64,000 bases of DNA from Pyrenophora tritici-repentis (lineage: Eukaryota > Ascomycota > Dothideomycetes > Pleosporales > Pleosporaceae), in contig NC_089392.1 of the NCBI RefSeq assembly GCF_003171515.1, forward strand, positions 62,001-126,000. Reading direction: 5' to 3'. A program made the position numbers and the translations under genes. The notes beneath the pieces were generated by a model. That model saw only the letters and a program-made list of their open reading frames with translations. It had not been told where the DNA came from and did not search any database. Shown in pieces: positions 9,576 through 18,114 of this stretch. Every line of letters begins with the position of its first letter. The stretch's first letter is position 1.

Positions 9576-12500
9576 TCAGTCAGTCTGGAGGCTTCTGAAC
9601 TGACTGGACTGACGTCCAGCTGCCTCAAGAACTGACTGACTGAACTGAGTCTTGGCAGTCAGTTCAGTCAGTTCGAACTGAGTTACCTGACTGATAGCAA
9701 GTCTGCCAAGCTGTGCCATCAGTGAATGCGAAGGTGATAGGGCAAGCTCACAACTGTCTAGTACGCTAACAACTTCAACATCATCGCGACCAAGTGAATA
9801 TGCGGCGACTAGGTTGAGATACAACGCTAGGTCTCGATACAGTTCGTGAGGTGGGGGCTTGTCGGGATAGAGACGGTGAAAGTCTTCAACCGCTTCCTCT
9901 GCGCCCCACAGGTCTGTATAGTCTTGCCATGCGGGCGAGGCATTCCAGTCTGGGGAGTTGGTGTACTTAACCTTATACTGGAGCATGCCTTTCTTGTTTG
10001 TGAGGGTGTCCTTGCGTCGTTTATCTATGCGACAGTCGACGACCATGTCTACGTAGTAGTCGTGCTCTCCGTCAGGGTGTTTCTCAGCGATGACGCCCTC
10101 ACTTGGGCGAGCTGTTTGATCGGCGTCCAGGTGTAGTAACCATGGGTGGAACACTGGATGGACTTGTTTGTAGCAGTCTGGTAGTGCGAGCTCGACTGCA
10201 TATCGGTTGGGCAAAGCTCGCACTTTGTATGGGCCAAGGTTCTTTGCGCTGAGACCGCGGCTCGGGCGCATCGTAGGGATATTGCGGGCATCAATATAGA
10301 CTTTGTCACCGACGCGGTAGTCTGGAGCGGGCTGTCTGTGCTGGTTGGCGTAGTGTTCCATCTTGTTTTGGGACCAGCGAAGATTTTCTTGCATGAAACG
10401 GATAACGTCGGTCATCCTTTTCACCGTGCCTCGGGCGTCTTCGCGGAGCAACTGTTCTGCGCGTGAACGGGCGTCGGTAATGGGCGAGTCTTCGGTGACT
10501 AGTTCCGATCCCATGCGAGGTAGGTAGCCCTTGGTGGCAAGCGCGGGTGCGACGCCAGAGGACACGTTTTCTCTGTTATTGATGGCGAGCTGGGCTAGTG
10601 GCAGCCAGTCTACCCAGTCGTTTTGCATATAGTTCGTGTAAGCACGCAGGTAACACTTTAGTCCGGCGTTGGCGACTTCAGTCTGGCCGTCTGTTTCTGG
10701 GTGGTAAGCTGTAGAGAGCTTTGGTGTAACACCCAGTCGATGACACAGCTCCTTCCAGAAATGAGAGACGAACTGTGACCCTCGGTCAGACACAATTGTA
10801 GTAGGGAAACCTTCCTCTCTCCAGACGTAATCGACAAATGCTCGGACAACAGCATCAACTTCAAGGCTGTCTAGGGCGATAAACCGTTGCGACTTGCTTA
10901 GCCGGTCAATCACGACCATGACATGAGAGTAGGTGCGTCCGAATCTAGTACAGTCTGGCAGGGGTGTGATGAAGTCGACTGAAATGTCAGTCCAGAATCG
11001 TTTCGGTACGGGGAGCGGGTGCAGCAGTCCCTGCTTGCGGTCTCTGTATGGCTTTGCGCGTCGGCAAACTACACAACTCCGGGTATACTGAGCGACTGTG
11101 TCTGTCATGAGCGGCCAGTAGTACTGTTGGCTAACTAGGTAGTAGGTAGAGCGCTTGCCGCCGTGGCCCGCCGTGGCGGTGTCGTGGAACCGACGGACGA
11201 TGTCTTTGCGAAGATCGTCGTCGTAGGGGATGAAGAGTCTGCCGCGGAAGTAAACCAGACTGTTGCGGATTTCGCAGTCCTGTAGCTCTAGCTTCAGCTT
11301 CATTTGTATGGCGACAGTGTGGGGAAGGTGACGGGCGCCGTCTGCCTTTGCTCGTATTATTTCTTGTAGTGTGGGATCGACGCGGTAGGCATTTACGATC
11401 GCTGTCATAAGTCCATCGTCAGGCGCGTTCTCCCCCGGCACCCGTGCCAGGGAAGCTGGCGCAGCAGCGTGAGGGATCTCAATTGTCTCCCCCTTAGGCT
11501 GGCTGTCCAAGGCTACGTCTGGGGTTGAGTCGTCATCCACCAAATCATCGACGCCATACGCCTCCTCGCTCATTAGATATAGCATGCCTGCTAGCGTTTG
11601 TACCTCCTCCGCGTATTCGAATAACAGCGCCGCGAGTTGAATTGCTTGTCGGGCGTCGTTGTGTGTGTGCGTGTCTCGTTTGATGACGTCGTCGACGCGG
11701 TCGGGGCCGAGGATCGTCTGGGTCTGATGTATGATCCGTGGATCGTTTGGGTTCGTGGGTGTGTCGCCGGGGCGTCTCGTCAAGGCGTCGGGTTTGCTGC
11801 CTAGTCTGCCTGGTCGGTAAGTGATCTTAAAGTTGAATTCGCTCAGAAACTCAGCCCATCTTGCTTGACGCCTGTTGAGTGCTTTGTTGACCATAAAGGT
11901 CTGTAAGGTGGCATGGTCTGAGATGACCTTCACCGGGTCCGAGGTGCCGGCCAGCTCTGGTCTCCATTCCTCAAAGGCGCGGACGATGGCCATAAGCTCC
12001 TTGTCGTAGATGGCATAGTTGCACTCAGCTGGTGACATCTTTGTGGAGATAAAAGCGACTGGTTTTAGCACTCCGTCAGTCTGGACTTGGGACAGCACGG
12101 CTGCTGTGACGGTGTCGGAGGAGTCTGTTTCGACCCAGGTCTCAAGCGCGGGGTTGAAGTGCGCGAGGACCGGGGCGATGGTAAATGCTTTCTTAAGCTT
12201 TTCGAATGCGTCGTGGGCAGCAGATCCTTGGGCGATAGGAAAGTTCAGCTTGACGTCGCCGTTTGTCCCGCGGGTAAGATCCGTGAGCGGCCGCGCGATA
12301 TAAGAGAAGGCAACAATAAACCTTCGGTAGAAATTTGCGAAACCTAGGAATGCTTGCAACTCTTTCAATGTTGTTGGGGTGCCCCAGTCGAGCACTGACT
12401 TAACCTTGGCGGGGTCCATTTTGATGCCTTCAGTTGTAAGAATGAGGCCCAGGTATCTCACCTCTTGGACGGCAAACTCGGACTTGTCAATGTCTAGATG

Positions 12501-14342
12501 AAGTCCGGCCTCACCTAGACTCTCGATAACCTTGCGGACATGAACCTTATGCTCTGCCAAAGACGCGCTGTAGATTAGGACGTCGTCGAGGTATGCAGAG
12601 CAGAACTCGTCAAGGTAATCGCGTAAAACCTCGTTAATGTAGGCCTGAAAGGTACCTGGTGCGTTGCAGAGTCCGAAAGGCATCACTAAGTATTCGAATA
12701 GGCCATACCGTGTTAGGAAGGCAGTCTTATGTTCGTCGCCTTCCTTGATGCGGATTTTGTTAAAGGCGGCGATGACGTCGACCACGGTGAAGTAGGCGAC
12801 GTTAGCTAGCCGCGCGAGCGTTTCTTTAATCATCGGAGGAGCGTTCCTGTTCTTGATAGTGACGGCATTGAGCGCTCTATAGTCCACGCAAATGCGGAGT
12901 CCACCTCCAGATTTGCGGACGACGAGCACAGGCGAAGCGAAGTCTGACTTGCTTTCACGGATCTCACCGCGTCCTCTCATGTCCTCAACATAAGCTTTAA
13001 CGGCAAGGCCTTCGTCCTTACTTATGCCGTACATCTTAGCGTTTGGGTGTTTTGATCCGGGGATAATGTCAATGCTGTGGTCGACCGCGCCTCGTCGAGC
13101 GGGCAAGTCTGTCGTGGCGGGATCAGGATTAAATCGGTGGGCGAGATCGTGGAGCCATTCGGGCAACTTGTCTAGGACCTCGTCGCGAGTTTTAGCGGGC
13201 GAGTTCAGCTTCTGGTGGAACTTATCAATGTCTTCCTGAGATAGGGCGTTCATGTCCATGGCAAATAGTGAGGCGAAGACGCGGCTAGCCTGGGCTCTCT
13301 CGTCGGCGTCATCGCTGTCATCTTTGTCGAGTTGTTCAAAATCATGTGGGTACAGCCAGATAGTACCGTTCTCTGGTCGTGATGCCAGTGCGGCAGCGGC
13401 CTCACCTGACACATGGTGTATGTCCATGTTCGCGTAGGTCGGGTTCCGTTCTTTGGCTTTTGCTGCGGCCCGTCGGTGTCGACTGCTGCGAACAGTGACT
13501 TGCTCGCCTTTGTGTAGGCAGTTGGCGTAGCAATGCTCGCTGTTGAAACGCATAGTTTTTTCCCTCCAGTCGATGTGTGGATTATGCTCTTCTAGCCATG
13601 AAGTGCCGAAAATAAAGTCGTAAGTCGTCATAGGTACACTGTAGAAGAGTTCCTCGCTAACGTGTTCAGCGTGGGAGATGGGGGCTAGGACGCCGTGTGT
13701 GATAGGCGCCATGGCGAAATTGCCGTCGCCAAGTCGTAGTTGCAAAGGTTGTTTAAGCCGAAACGTCGGCAGGTTATGTCGTTGCGCAAATAGTGTGGAG
13801 ATACAGTTTCCAGTAGCACCAGAGTCAGTCAAAGCTTCCGTATCAATATAGCTATTCGAAGTGGCGACCTTGCACTTGAAAACGAACTGCTGGCCTTGGA
13901 CAAGCTGCTTGCCTTTGACCATAGTGTTCGCGCTCAAGACAACGTGTCTGTCCTCTATAGCCTGGGGAGGCGTCCAGTCCTCCAATTCTTGTAAACAAAC
14001 GCGTAAAGTGCTAGGTGTAGCTCCGGTGAGCGGGGTAGTTTGGGTATCAAGGGTCGGTGAAACAATAGGGGGTATCGCTAACAAGGGTTGGACTGGTAGT
14101 TGTGGCTTTGACTGTGACTGTAACTGTATCTGTGGACCATTTTGGTGCGGTCCCCGGGGCGTCTTTCGCCGGGGACGGCTAGTTTTCCGACTCGTCGGTG
14201 GCATCGACGACTGTGGCCTGGAGGGCGGCGTTGGTGAATGTAGCTTTGAGGGCAGGGACGCGGCTAGCTGGCACGATAGAGCCAGACTTGCAGGCTGCTG
14301 GGACGTCTGCGTCGGTCGGACGATGTTTCTTGCCGCTGACAT
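9576..14342 (-). pseudogene. pol: Gypsy-1 Pol, 3' end replaced by hAT-B
   Basis: Ty3-gypsy polyprotein of 1588 residues as read. Order: aspartic protease (DSGATGN, about 172); reverse transcriptase (CVDYRALN about 484, YLDD about 583); RNase H (ETDSSDT); integrase zinc finger (about 1060-1090) and DDE core (VDFITPL, SDRGSQF, TDGQTE); and a C-terminal chromodomain-like region (YKVKYTNSP ... WQDYTDLWG, about 1440-1490). This marks a chromovirus. The last 40 or so residues come from hAT-B sequence (9576-9705). The original frame resumes beyond 6286 and would stop at 6215, so only about 20 terminal residues were displaced. All catalytic domains remain. pol overlaps gag by 164 bases in the +1 frame relative to gag. 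Confidence 0.9.
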
Positions 14343-16017
14343 TTGCCGTGCCTCCGCATTTAAAGCACTCGCCTTGCTTACTCAACGCGTTGAGTTGCGC
14401 GCGCGTGCGACCGTAGTTGTTACGCGTTGTGGAGCCGCTGCTATTGCTGTTGCCGTTGCCATTACCTCCACCACCAGCGTTAGACGTGTTGCGGCCGGTT
14501 CGGGTACCATTATTTCCGCTGCTCTGGGTGAGACGTGAGAGCTGTTGCTGAGTGCGGCAATTCTGGGCAAACGCTTCCCAAGTATCACCATGGCGGAATT
14601 GTAAACCTGCGTTACGACCAAACTTCATGAGTCGGATCGCGTGCTGGATCATTTCGTTGTCGCCCAGGTTCAATGGTGCGACTGTAGAGGTAAAGCGGGC
14701 TACCCAGGTGTTAAACGATTCATTGTCGCGTTGCTTTAATCCTCCAGAGCCGCTGTCGTGTAGCGCTGCGCTGGCTTCGGTGACCTTGTCGACCGTGTCA
14801 AAGATGCGATCAAGTTCCGTGAGGACTTCTTCCGCTGTCACGTAGGCGTTACGAGCTCCGGGTGCTGCTCTATATTCCACCTGTGCAGCGGCTGGTCCTC
14901 GCAAGTGGTCAATCAGGTAGTCGAGCTGATCTTGAACAGTTGTGTGGATAGTAGTTTTGTTTAAGAAGTTCCTGGCGCTGCGGCGCCAATACTTGTAGTC
15001 CTCTTTGTCGGTGCTGTCTCCGCGAAAGATGTCAATATCCTTCAGCTTTGCACCCGTTGCAGTGAGGTTGTCCGATACAGCAGACCGAGCTAGGGGTCGG
15101 TTTTTCTGATGATGTGCCATAGGGGGAGGCAGCATCAAGTCGTGAGTGCCAGTGCCAATGAACGGGTTCGCAGTCATTGGAGGAGGGGACGACTGGAACT
15201 GAGCTGGGCGCGTGTCATATAAATTTCCATTCGTCGGGACGCCCGCGTGCTGTTGCAGGACACTCCTCTCGTTGTAGAGGTCGCTAATCTGGGAGTAGAG
15301 CTTCACGTTTGACTCGCGCGAGGCTGCAAGCTCGTCTTCGAGCACTGCTAGCCGTGAAGCGTAGCTGTTCTTAGTAGTGATCATGCGGTTGCATTTCTGG
15401 GTGACTTGGGCAAGCTCGTCTGCGGCGGCAGCGCGAGCTTGCGTCTGGGCGCGCTCCACGCGGGCGTCAGCTGCTTCTTGTTGTACACGGGCTTCATTAT
15501 GTGCTTGGTCTAGCTGTTCGGCTTGTTCAGCTATCTGACTAAGCAAATCTGCTAGGTGTCCAAAGACACTCTCAGCATGTTCAGCGATGCAAGCGGTGAA
15601 GTCGTCAACGTTCCTCATGTCCGCGAGGATCTCGCGCTCATCGTTGTCGTGGATGCCATAAAAACGTAGATACATGTCATCCGTGTCGTCGTCGTAGCCT
15701 AGTTCTATAGAAGTCTTATCCGCTGGCTTAACGGCTTTCTTAAGAGACTGTCTACAAGACTGTCGTCGGCGTTCAGCGGCGTTGACGTCATTGCCCTCGT
15801 CCTCGCTGTTGCCTTGGCCGTCTCCACGGCCAAAAGTGACCTGTCTCTTGCGGGTGGCGAGCTTCTGTCTAATAGTCGCCTTCTCCGCTTCGGTGAGGTC
15901 GTCGTCATTCTCAAAGTCGCCGTACTCAAGGTGCGACTCTGCTGGAATGGTTTGTGTGTCGTTCTGAGCACCCTGGTCGTGGGCATCCTTGCTCGTCTCG
16001 TTTAGTCGGGCCATCAT
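14179..16017 (-). CDS. gag: Gypsy-1 Gag
   Basis: 612-residue Gag. The N-terminal half is acidic and Gln/Ala-rich with a predicted coiled coil (about 150-240). A retrotransposon capsid-like domain follows (DIFRGDSTDKEDYKYW, about 340-490), then a Gly/Asn/Ser-rich linker and a zinc-knuckle-like CFKCGGT near 565. Its 3' end overlaps the pol frame (14179-14342). Pol expression therefore needs a +1 shift or re-initiation, unlike the other elements here. The start is the first ATG of the frame after the leader. Confidence 0.88.
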   Translation of the reverse strand: MMARLNETSKDAHDQGAQNDTQTIPAESHLEYGDFENDDDLTEAEKATIRQKLATRKRQVTFGRGDGQGNSEDEGNDVNAAERRRQSCRQSLKKAVKPADKTSIELGYDDDTDDMYLRFYGIHDNDEREILADMRNVDDFTACIAEHAESVFGHLADLLSQIAEQAEQLDQAHNEARVQQEAADARVERAQTQARAAAADELAQVTQKCNRMITTKNSYASRLAVLEDELAASRESNVKLYSQISDLYNERSVLQQHAGVPTNGNLYDTRPAQFQSSPPPMTANPFIGTGTHDLMLPPPMAHHQKNRPLARSAVSDNLTATGAKLKDIDIFRGDSTDKEDYKYWRRSARNFLNKTTIHTTVQDQLDYLIDHLRGPAAAQVEYRAAPGARNAYVTAEEVLTELDRIFDTVDKVTEASAALHDSGSGGLKQRDNESFNTWVARFTSTVAPLNLGDNEMIQHAIRLMKFGRNAGLQFRHGDTWEAFAQNCRTQQQLSRLTQSSGNNGTRTGRNTSNAGGGGNGNGNSNSSGSTTRNNYGRTRAQLNALSKQGECFKCGGTANVSGKKHRPTDADVPAACKSGSIVPASRVPALKATFTNAALQATVVDATDESEN

Positions 16018-16034
16018 CGGCGGCAGCGCTAGAA

Positions 16035-16190
16035 GCGGCGGCGGATCTTTTCTGGCAGGTGGGTACAGCTATGCAGCTGGGCAATCCAGTGTCTTCCGCG
16101 GCGGCACTCTGCGGCGGCGGGTCTTTTCTGGCAGGTGGGTACAGCTATGCAGCTGGGCAATCAGGTGTCTTTACTACGGCGGCTCTTCTG
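16035..16190 (-). repeat. Tandem repeat in Gypsy-1 leader
   Basis: Two copies of a roughly 76-bp unit (starting near 16035 and 16111). They share GGCAGGTGGGTACAGCTATG and the following GCAGCTGGGCAATC, and lie between the 5' LTR and gag. Confidence 0.8.
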
Positions 16191-16321
16191 CGGCGGTACG
16201 TATAGTCAATGCGATCCTCGTCGCGTAAGTGTTTCTGTCGTTGGCGTGTCGCTCGCAGCGACAAGAAAATACAATTCGCGAACGAGCTTCCAGGGCCCGT
16301 CTTGAAAGGGAGCTTGTATAA

Positions 16322-16488
16322 TGTGAGGGATCGATCAAGAAAGATTGGATTTGACAAGATACAAGCTATCGAGCTATCTACGTTGTGAGCCCGAACTTAT
16401 GCTGTGGGCGCCAAGGCGCTAGTCCGATAAGATAAGGATCTTATCGATATGGGGGCCATGGGCCGAGCGAGTCTATGGATCCGTAACA
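16322..16488 (-). repeat. Gypsy-1 5' LTR
   Basis: 167-bp LTR. On the minus strand it ends CCTCACA and is followed by TTATACAAGCT. Nine bases of that (ATACAAGCT) are complementary to AGCTTGTAT inside the same LTR, a candidate Tf1-like self-priming site. Confidence 0.9.
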
Positions 16489-16553
16489 ACTGCAATCTAT
16501 GTATATGCTACAAACCACAAACACCACAGCATCTACTTCTAGATTGTAAACAG
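16489..16553 (+). pseudogene. Tad1-like LINE ORF2 fragment, part 1
   Basis: Encodes the C-terminal zinc-binding motif typical of fungal Tad1/I-clade LINE polyproteins, CNLCICYKPQTPQHLLLDC. It is cut on the left by the Gypsy-1 LTR and on the right by Gypsy-2. It joins in frame with 21944 onward once Gypsy-2 and one AACAG copy are removed. Confidence 0.75.
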
Positions 16554-16741
16554 TGTAACGGGCTGAGCCCTAAGTCACATGACTAGGCTGCGAGCCTAGT
16601 CGCTTCCCCGGCAACGAGAGGGCCGTGCGCCAACCCAAACAAAGCGGGCTCGCCGCTCGCGTCTTACCTTCTTTCTTCATCTTGACTGTAAATAGCATCT
16701 GGACTAGGTAGCTGGAATACAGTTCCTACAGACCGTTCACA
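16554..16741 (+). repeat. Gypsy-2 5' LTR
   Basis: 188-bp LTR, TGTAACGG ... GTTCACA. It contains ATCTTGACTGTA at 16679-16690, complementary to the bases directly after the LTR. Confidence 0.96.
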
Positions 16742-16760
16742 TACAGTCAAGATCAAGAAG
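16742..16760 (+). promoter_or_regulatory. Gypsy-2 self-priming site
   Basis: TACAGTCAAGATCAAGAAG follows the LTR directly. Its first 12 bases are the exact reverse complement of 16679-16690 in the LTR, and pairing extends to about 18 of 19 bases. Tf1/sushi-type elements prime reverse transcription with the 5' end of their own RNA in this way. The transcript start at about 16679 is inferred. Confidence 0.75.
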
Positions 16761-16850
16761 AACACGCAGAACACGCAGAACACGCAGAACACGCAGAACA
16801 CGCAGAACACGCAGAACACGCAGAACACGCAGAACACGCAGAACACGCAG
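16761..16850 (+). repeat. 9-bp tandem array in Gypsy-2 leader
   Basis: Exactly ten copies of AACACGCAG in the untranslated leader, ending 19 bases before the gag ATG. Confidence 0.97.
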
Positions 16851-16869
16851 CAACCAAGGCACCGTTATA

Positions 16870-18066
16870 ATGAGCTCCCCCGGGGATACTAACATGACGA
16901 CGAACGATTCGAACCAGCTGTTACAGTCGCTACTACAGAGACTTGAAGACATGAGCACTAGGATGGAGAGGCTGGAAGCATCATCGCACGAGCCACCTCA
17001 AACGCCTGGTCACAATACAGACGCCACCACTGATCCGACGCCAACCTCCGAGACTTCGAACACATCTGTGCCTATAATCCCAAAGCCGCGGCACAGCTTA
17101 CCCCACCCGCCTACGTTTGGTGGAAACAAATCACAATGGCGAGGATGGAAGCTAGAGATGGAGGGCAAGATCGAAGAAGACGCGCAAGCTATTGGAAGCC
17201 TAAAAGCTCAGCTACGCTACGTCTACATGCGTCTTGATGGGGCAGCGAAAACCAACGTTACAACATACTACGAGATACAAGTTAAAGAAGAATCGCCAAA
17301 CCCTTTCAAGCTGCTTGACCGCCTTGAACTCCTCTACGGCGAACGAAATCGGAAGGAGAAAGCCATTCAGAACCTCTACTCTATACGCCAGAAGGACGAC
17401 GAGACGTTTATTTCCTTCTATCCACGGTTTGAGAAAGAGATGGCCAACGCTGACGCAGAAAGCTGGCCTGAGCATACGAAGATATCCTACTTACGAAATG
17501 CATTAAGTGGTAGGATAAAGGATAGGCTTGTTGGTACATCAGGGACAGAAACAAGCACATACGCAAGGTTCGCTCAGAAGTGTGTAGATCTTAGCAACGA
17601 CATGGAGTTGTTCGGCCAATGGACGAAAACAACCCGTCGTTACGGTAGCCGAACTGCTGAAAATGCACCAACCTATGAACCACCAGCAAAATCGAATAAT
17701 GCCACTCTCACAGCAGCTTCCCCTGAAGACATGATGGAATGGGAACCTACGCAGCCTACAACTACCCAAGTGAACGCTGTCGGCCTCCGCGGCAAGACCA
17801 ACATGAATGGATATCCATCTAGGCGTCCTGAGGACCGAGAACTTATTGGAAAACGAGCAAAATGGGTCAACCAAGAGGAAATCGATGCTCGACGCCAGGA
17901 ACGACGCTGTCTTCGATGCGGCCGCAACAATTGCCGAATAGCTACATGCCCGTTGGCAGCCGCTCTACGACCAACTCACGTTAGCGTCAAGACAGCAAAG
18001 AGTACTGTGGTCACCAAGGCAGCTGTAGAGGAGGAAGATCCAGAAGACTCCGAAGCAGAGCAATAG
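16870..18066 (+). CDS. gag: Gypsy-2 Gag
   Basis: 398-residue Gag. It has an N-terminal coiled-coil stretch (LLQSLLQRLEDMSTRMERLE), a retrotransposon-gag capsid domain (FGGNKSQWRGWKLEMEGKI ... FISFYPRFEKEMANA, about 78-230), and a C-terminal Cys-rich zinc-knuckle-like motif (CLRCGRNNCRIATC, about 350). It ends in CAA TAG GAA. The pol frame continues in the same phase with 16 open codons before the pol ATG, so readthrough of the TAG would give Gag-Pol. Confidence 0.92.
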   Translation: MSSPGDTNMTTNDSNQLLQSLLQRLEDMSTRMERLEASSHEPPQTPGHNTDATTDPTPTSETSNTSVPIIPKPRHSLPHPPTFGGNKSQWRGWKLEMEGKIEEDAQAIGSLKAQLRYVYMRLDGAAKTNVTTYYEIQVKEESPNPFKLLDRLELLYGERNRKEKAIQNLYSIRQKDDETFISFYPRFEKEMANADAESWPEHTKISYLRNALSGRIKDRLVGTSGTETSTYARFAQKCVDLSNDMELFGQWTKTTRRYGSRTAENAPTYEPPAKSNNATLTAASPEDMMEWEPTQPTTTQVNAVGLRGKTNMNGYPSRRPEDRELIGKRAKWVNQEEIDARRQERRCLRCGRNNCRIATCPLAAALRPTHVSVKTAKSTVVTKAAVEEEDPEDSEAEQ

Positions 18067-18114
18067 GAACACGCGGCAGCTCAGAAAGAATGGAAGGAGA
18101 CTGGAAAGCAAAAG

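Larger units (their letters stand above)
6287..9705 (-). mobile_element. hAT-B copy 1, nested in Gypsy-1 pol
   Basis: hAT DNA transposon with ends CAGAGTTGCTATCAGTCAG (left) and, on the opposite strand, CAGACTTGCTATCAGTCAG (right). The 8-bp target duplication CCAAGCTG is perfect at 6279-6286 and 9706-9713. Subterminal regions are dense in short ACTGACTGAACTGAC-type motifs on both strands. Two 162-bp MITEs landed in it, at 6322-6483 and 6752-6913, the second inside the transposase gene. Apart from these it matches copy 2 (31618-34696) almost base for base where I compared them. Confidence 0.95.
5953..16488 (-). mobile_element. Gypsy-1, chromovirus with nested hAT-B insertion
   Basis: Ty3-gypsy element on the minus strand. 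The 167-bp LTRs at 5953-6119 and 16322-16488 match by eye (TGTGAGGG ... CCGTAACA on the plus strand). A strong polypurine tract (AAAGGGGGGGGTAA on the minus strand) adjoins the 3' LTR. gag and pol lie between, and hAT-B copy 1 (6287-9705) interrupts the 3' end of pol. The flanking five bases differ (GCAAG left, ACTGC right). There is therefore no target duplication, and an ectopic recombination or deletion probably changed one flank. Confidence 0.9.

Noticed and set aside
16761..16850. Possible CRISPR-like array
   Set aside because: Ten head-to-tail 9-bp units with no spacers, in a retrotransposon leader of a fungal genome. It is a simple tandem repeat.
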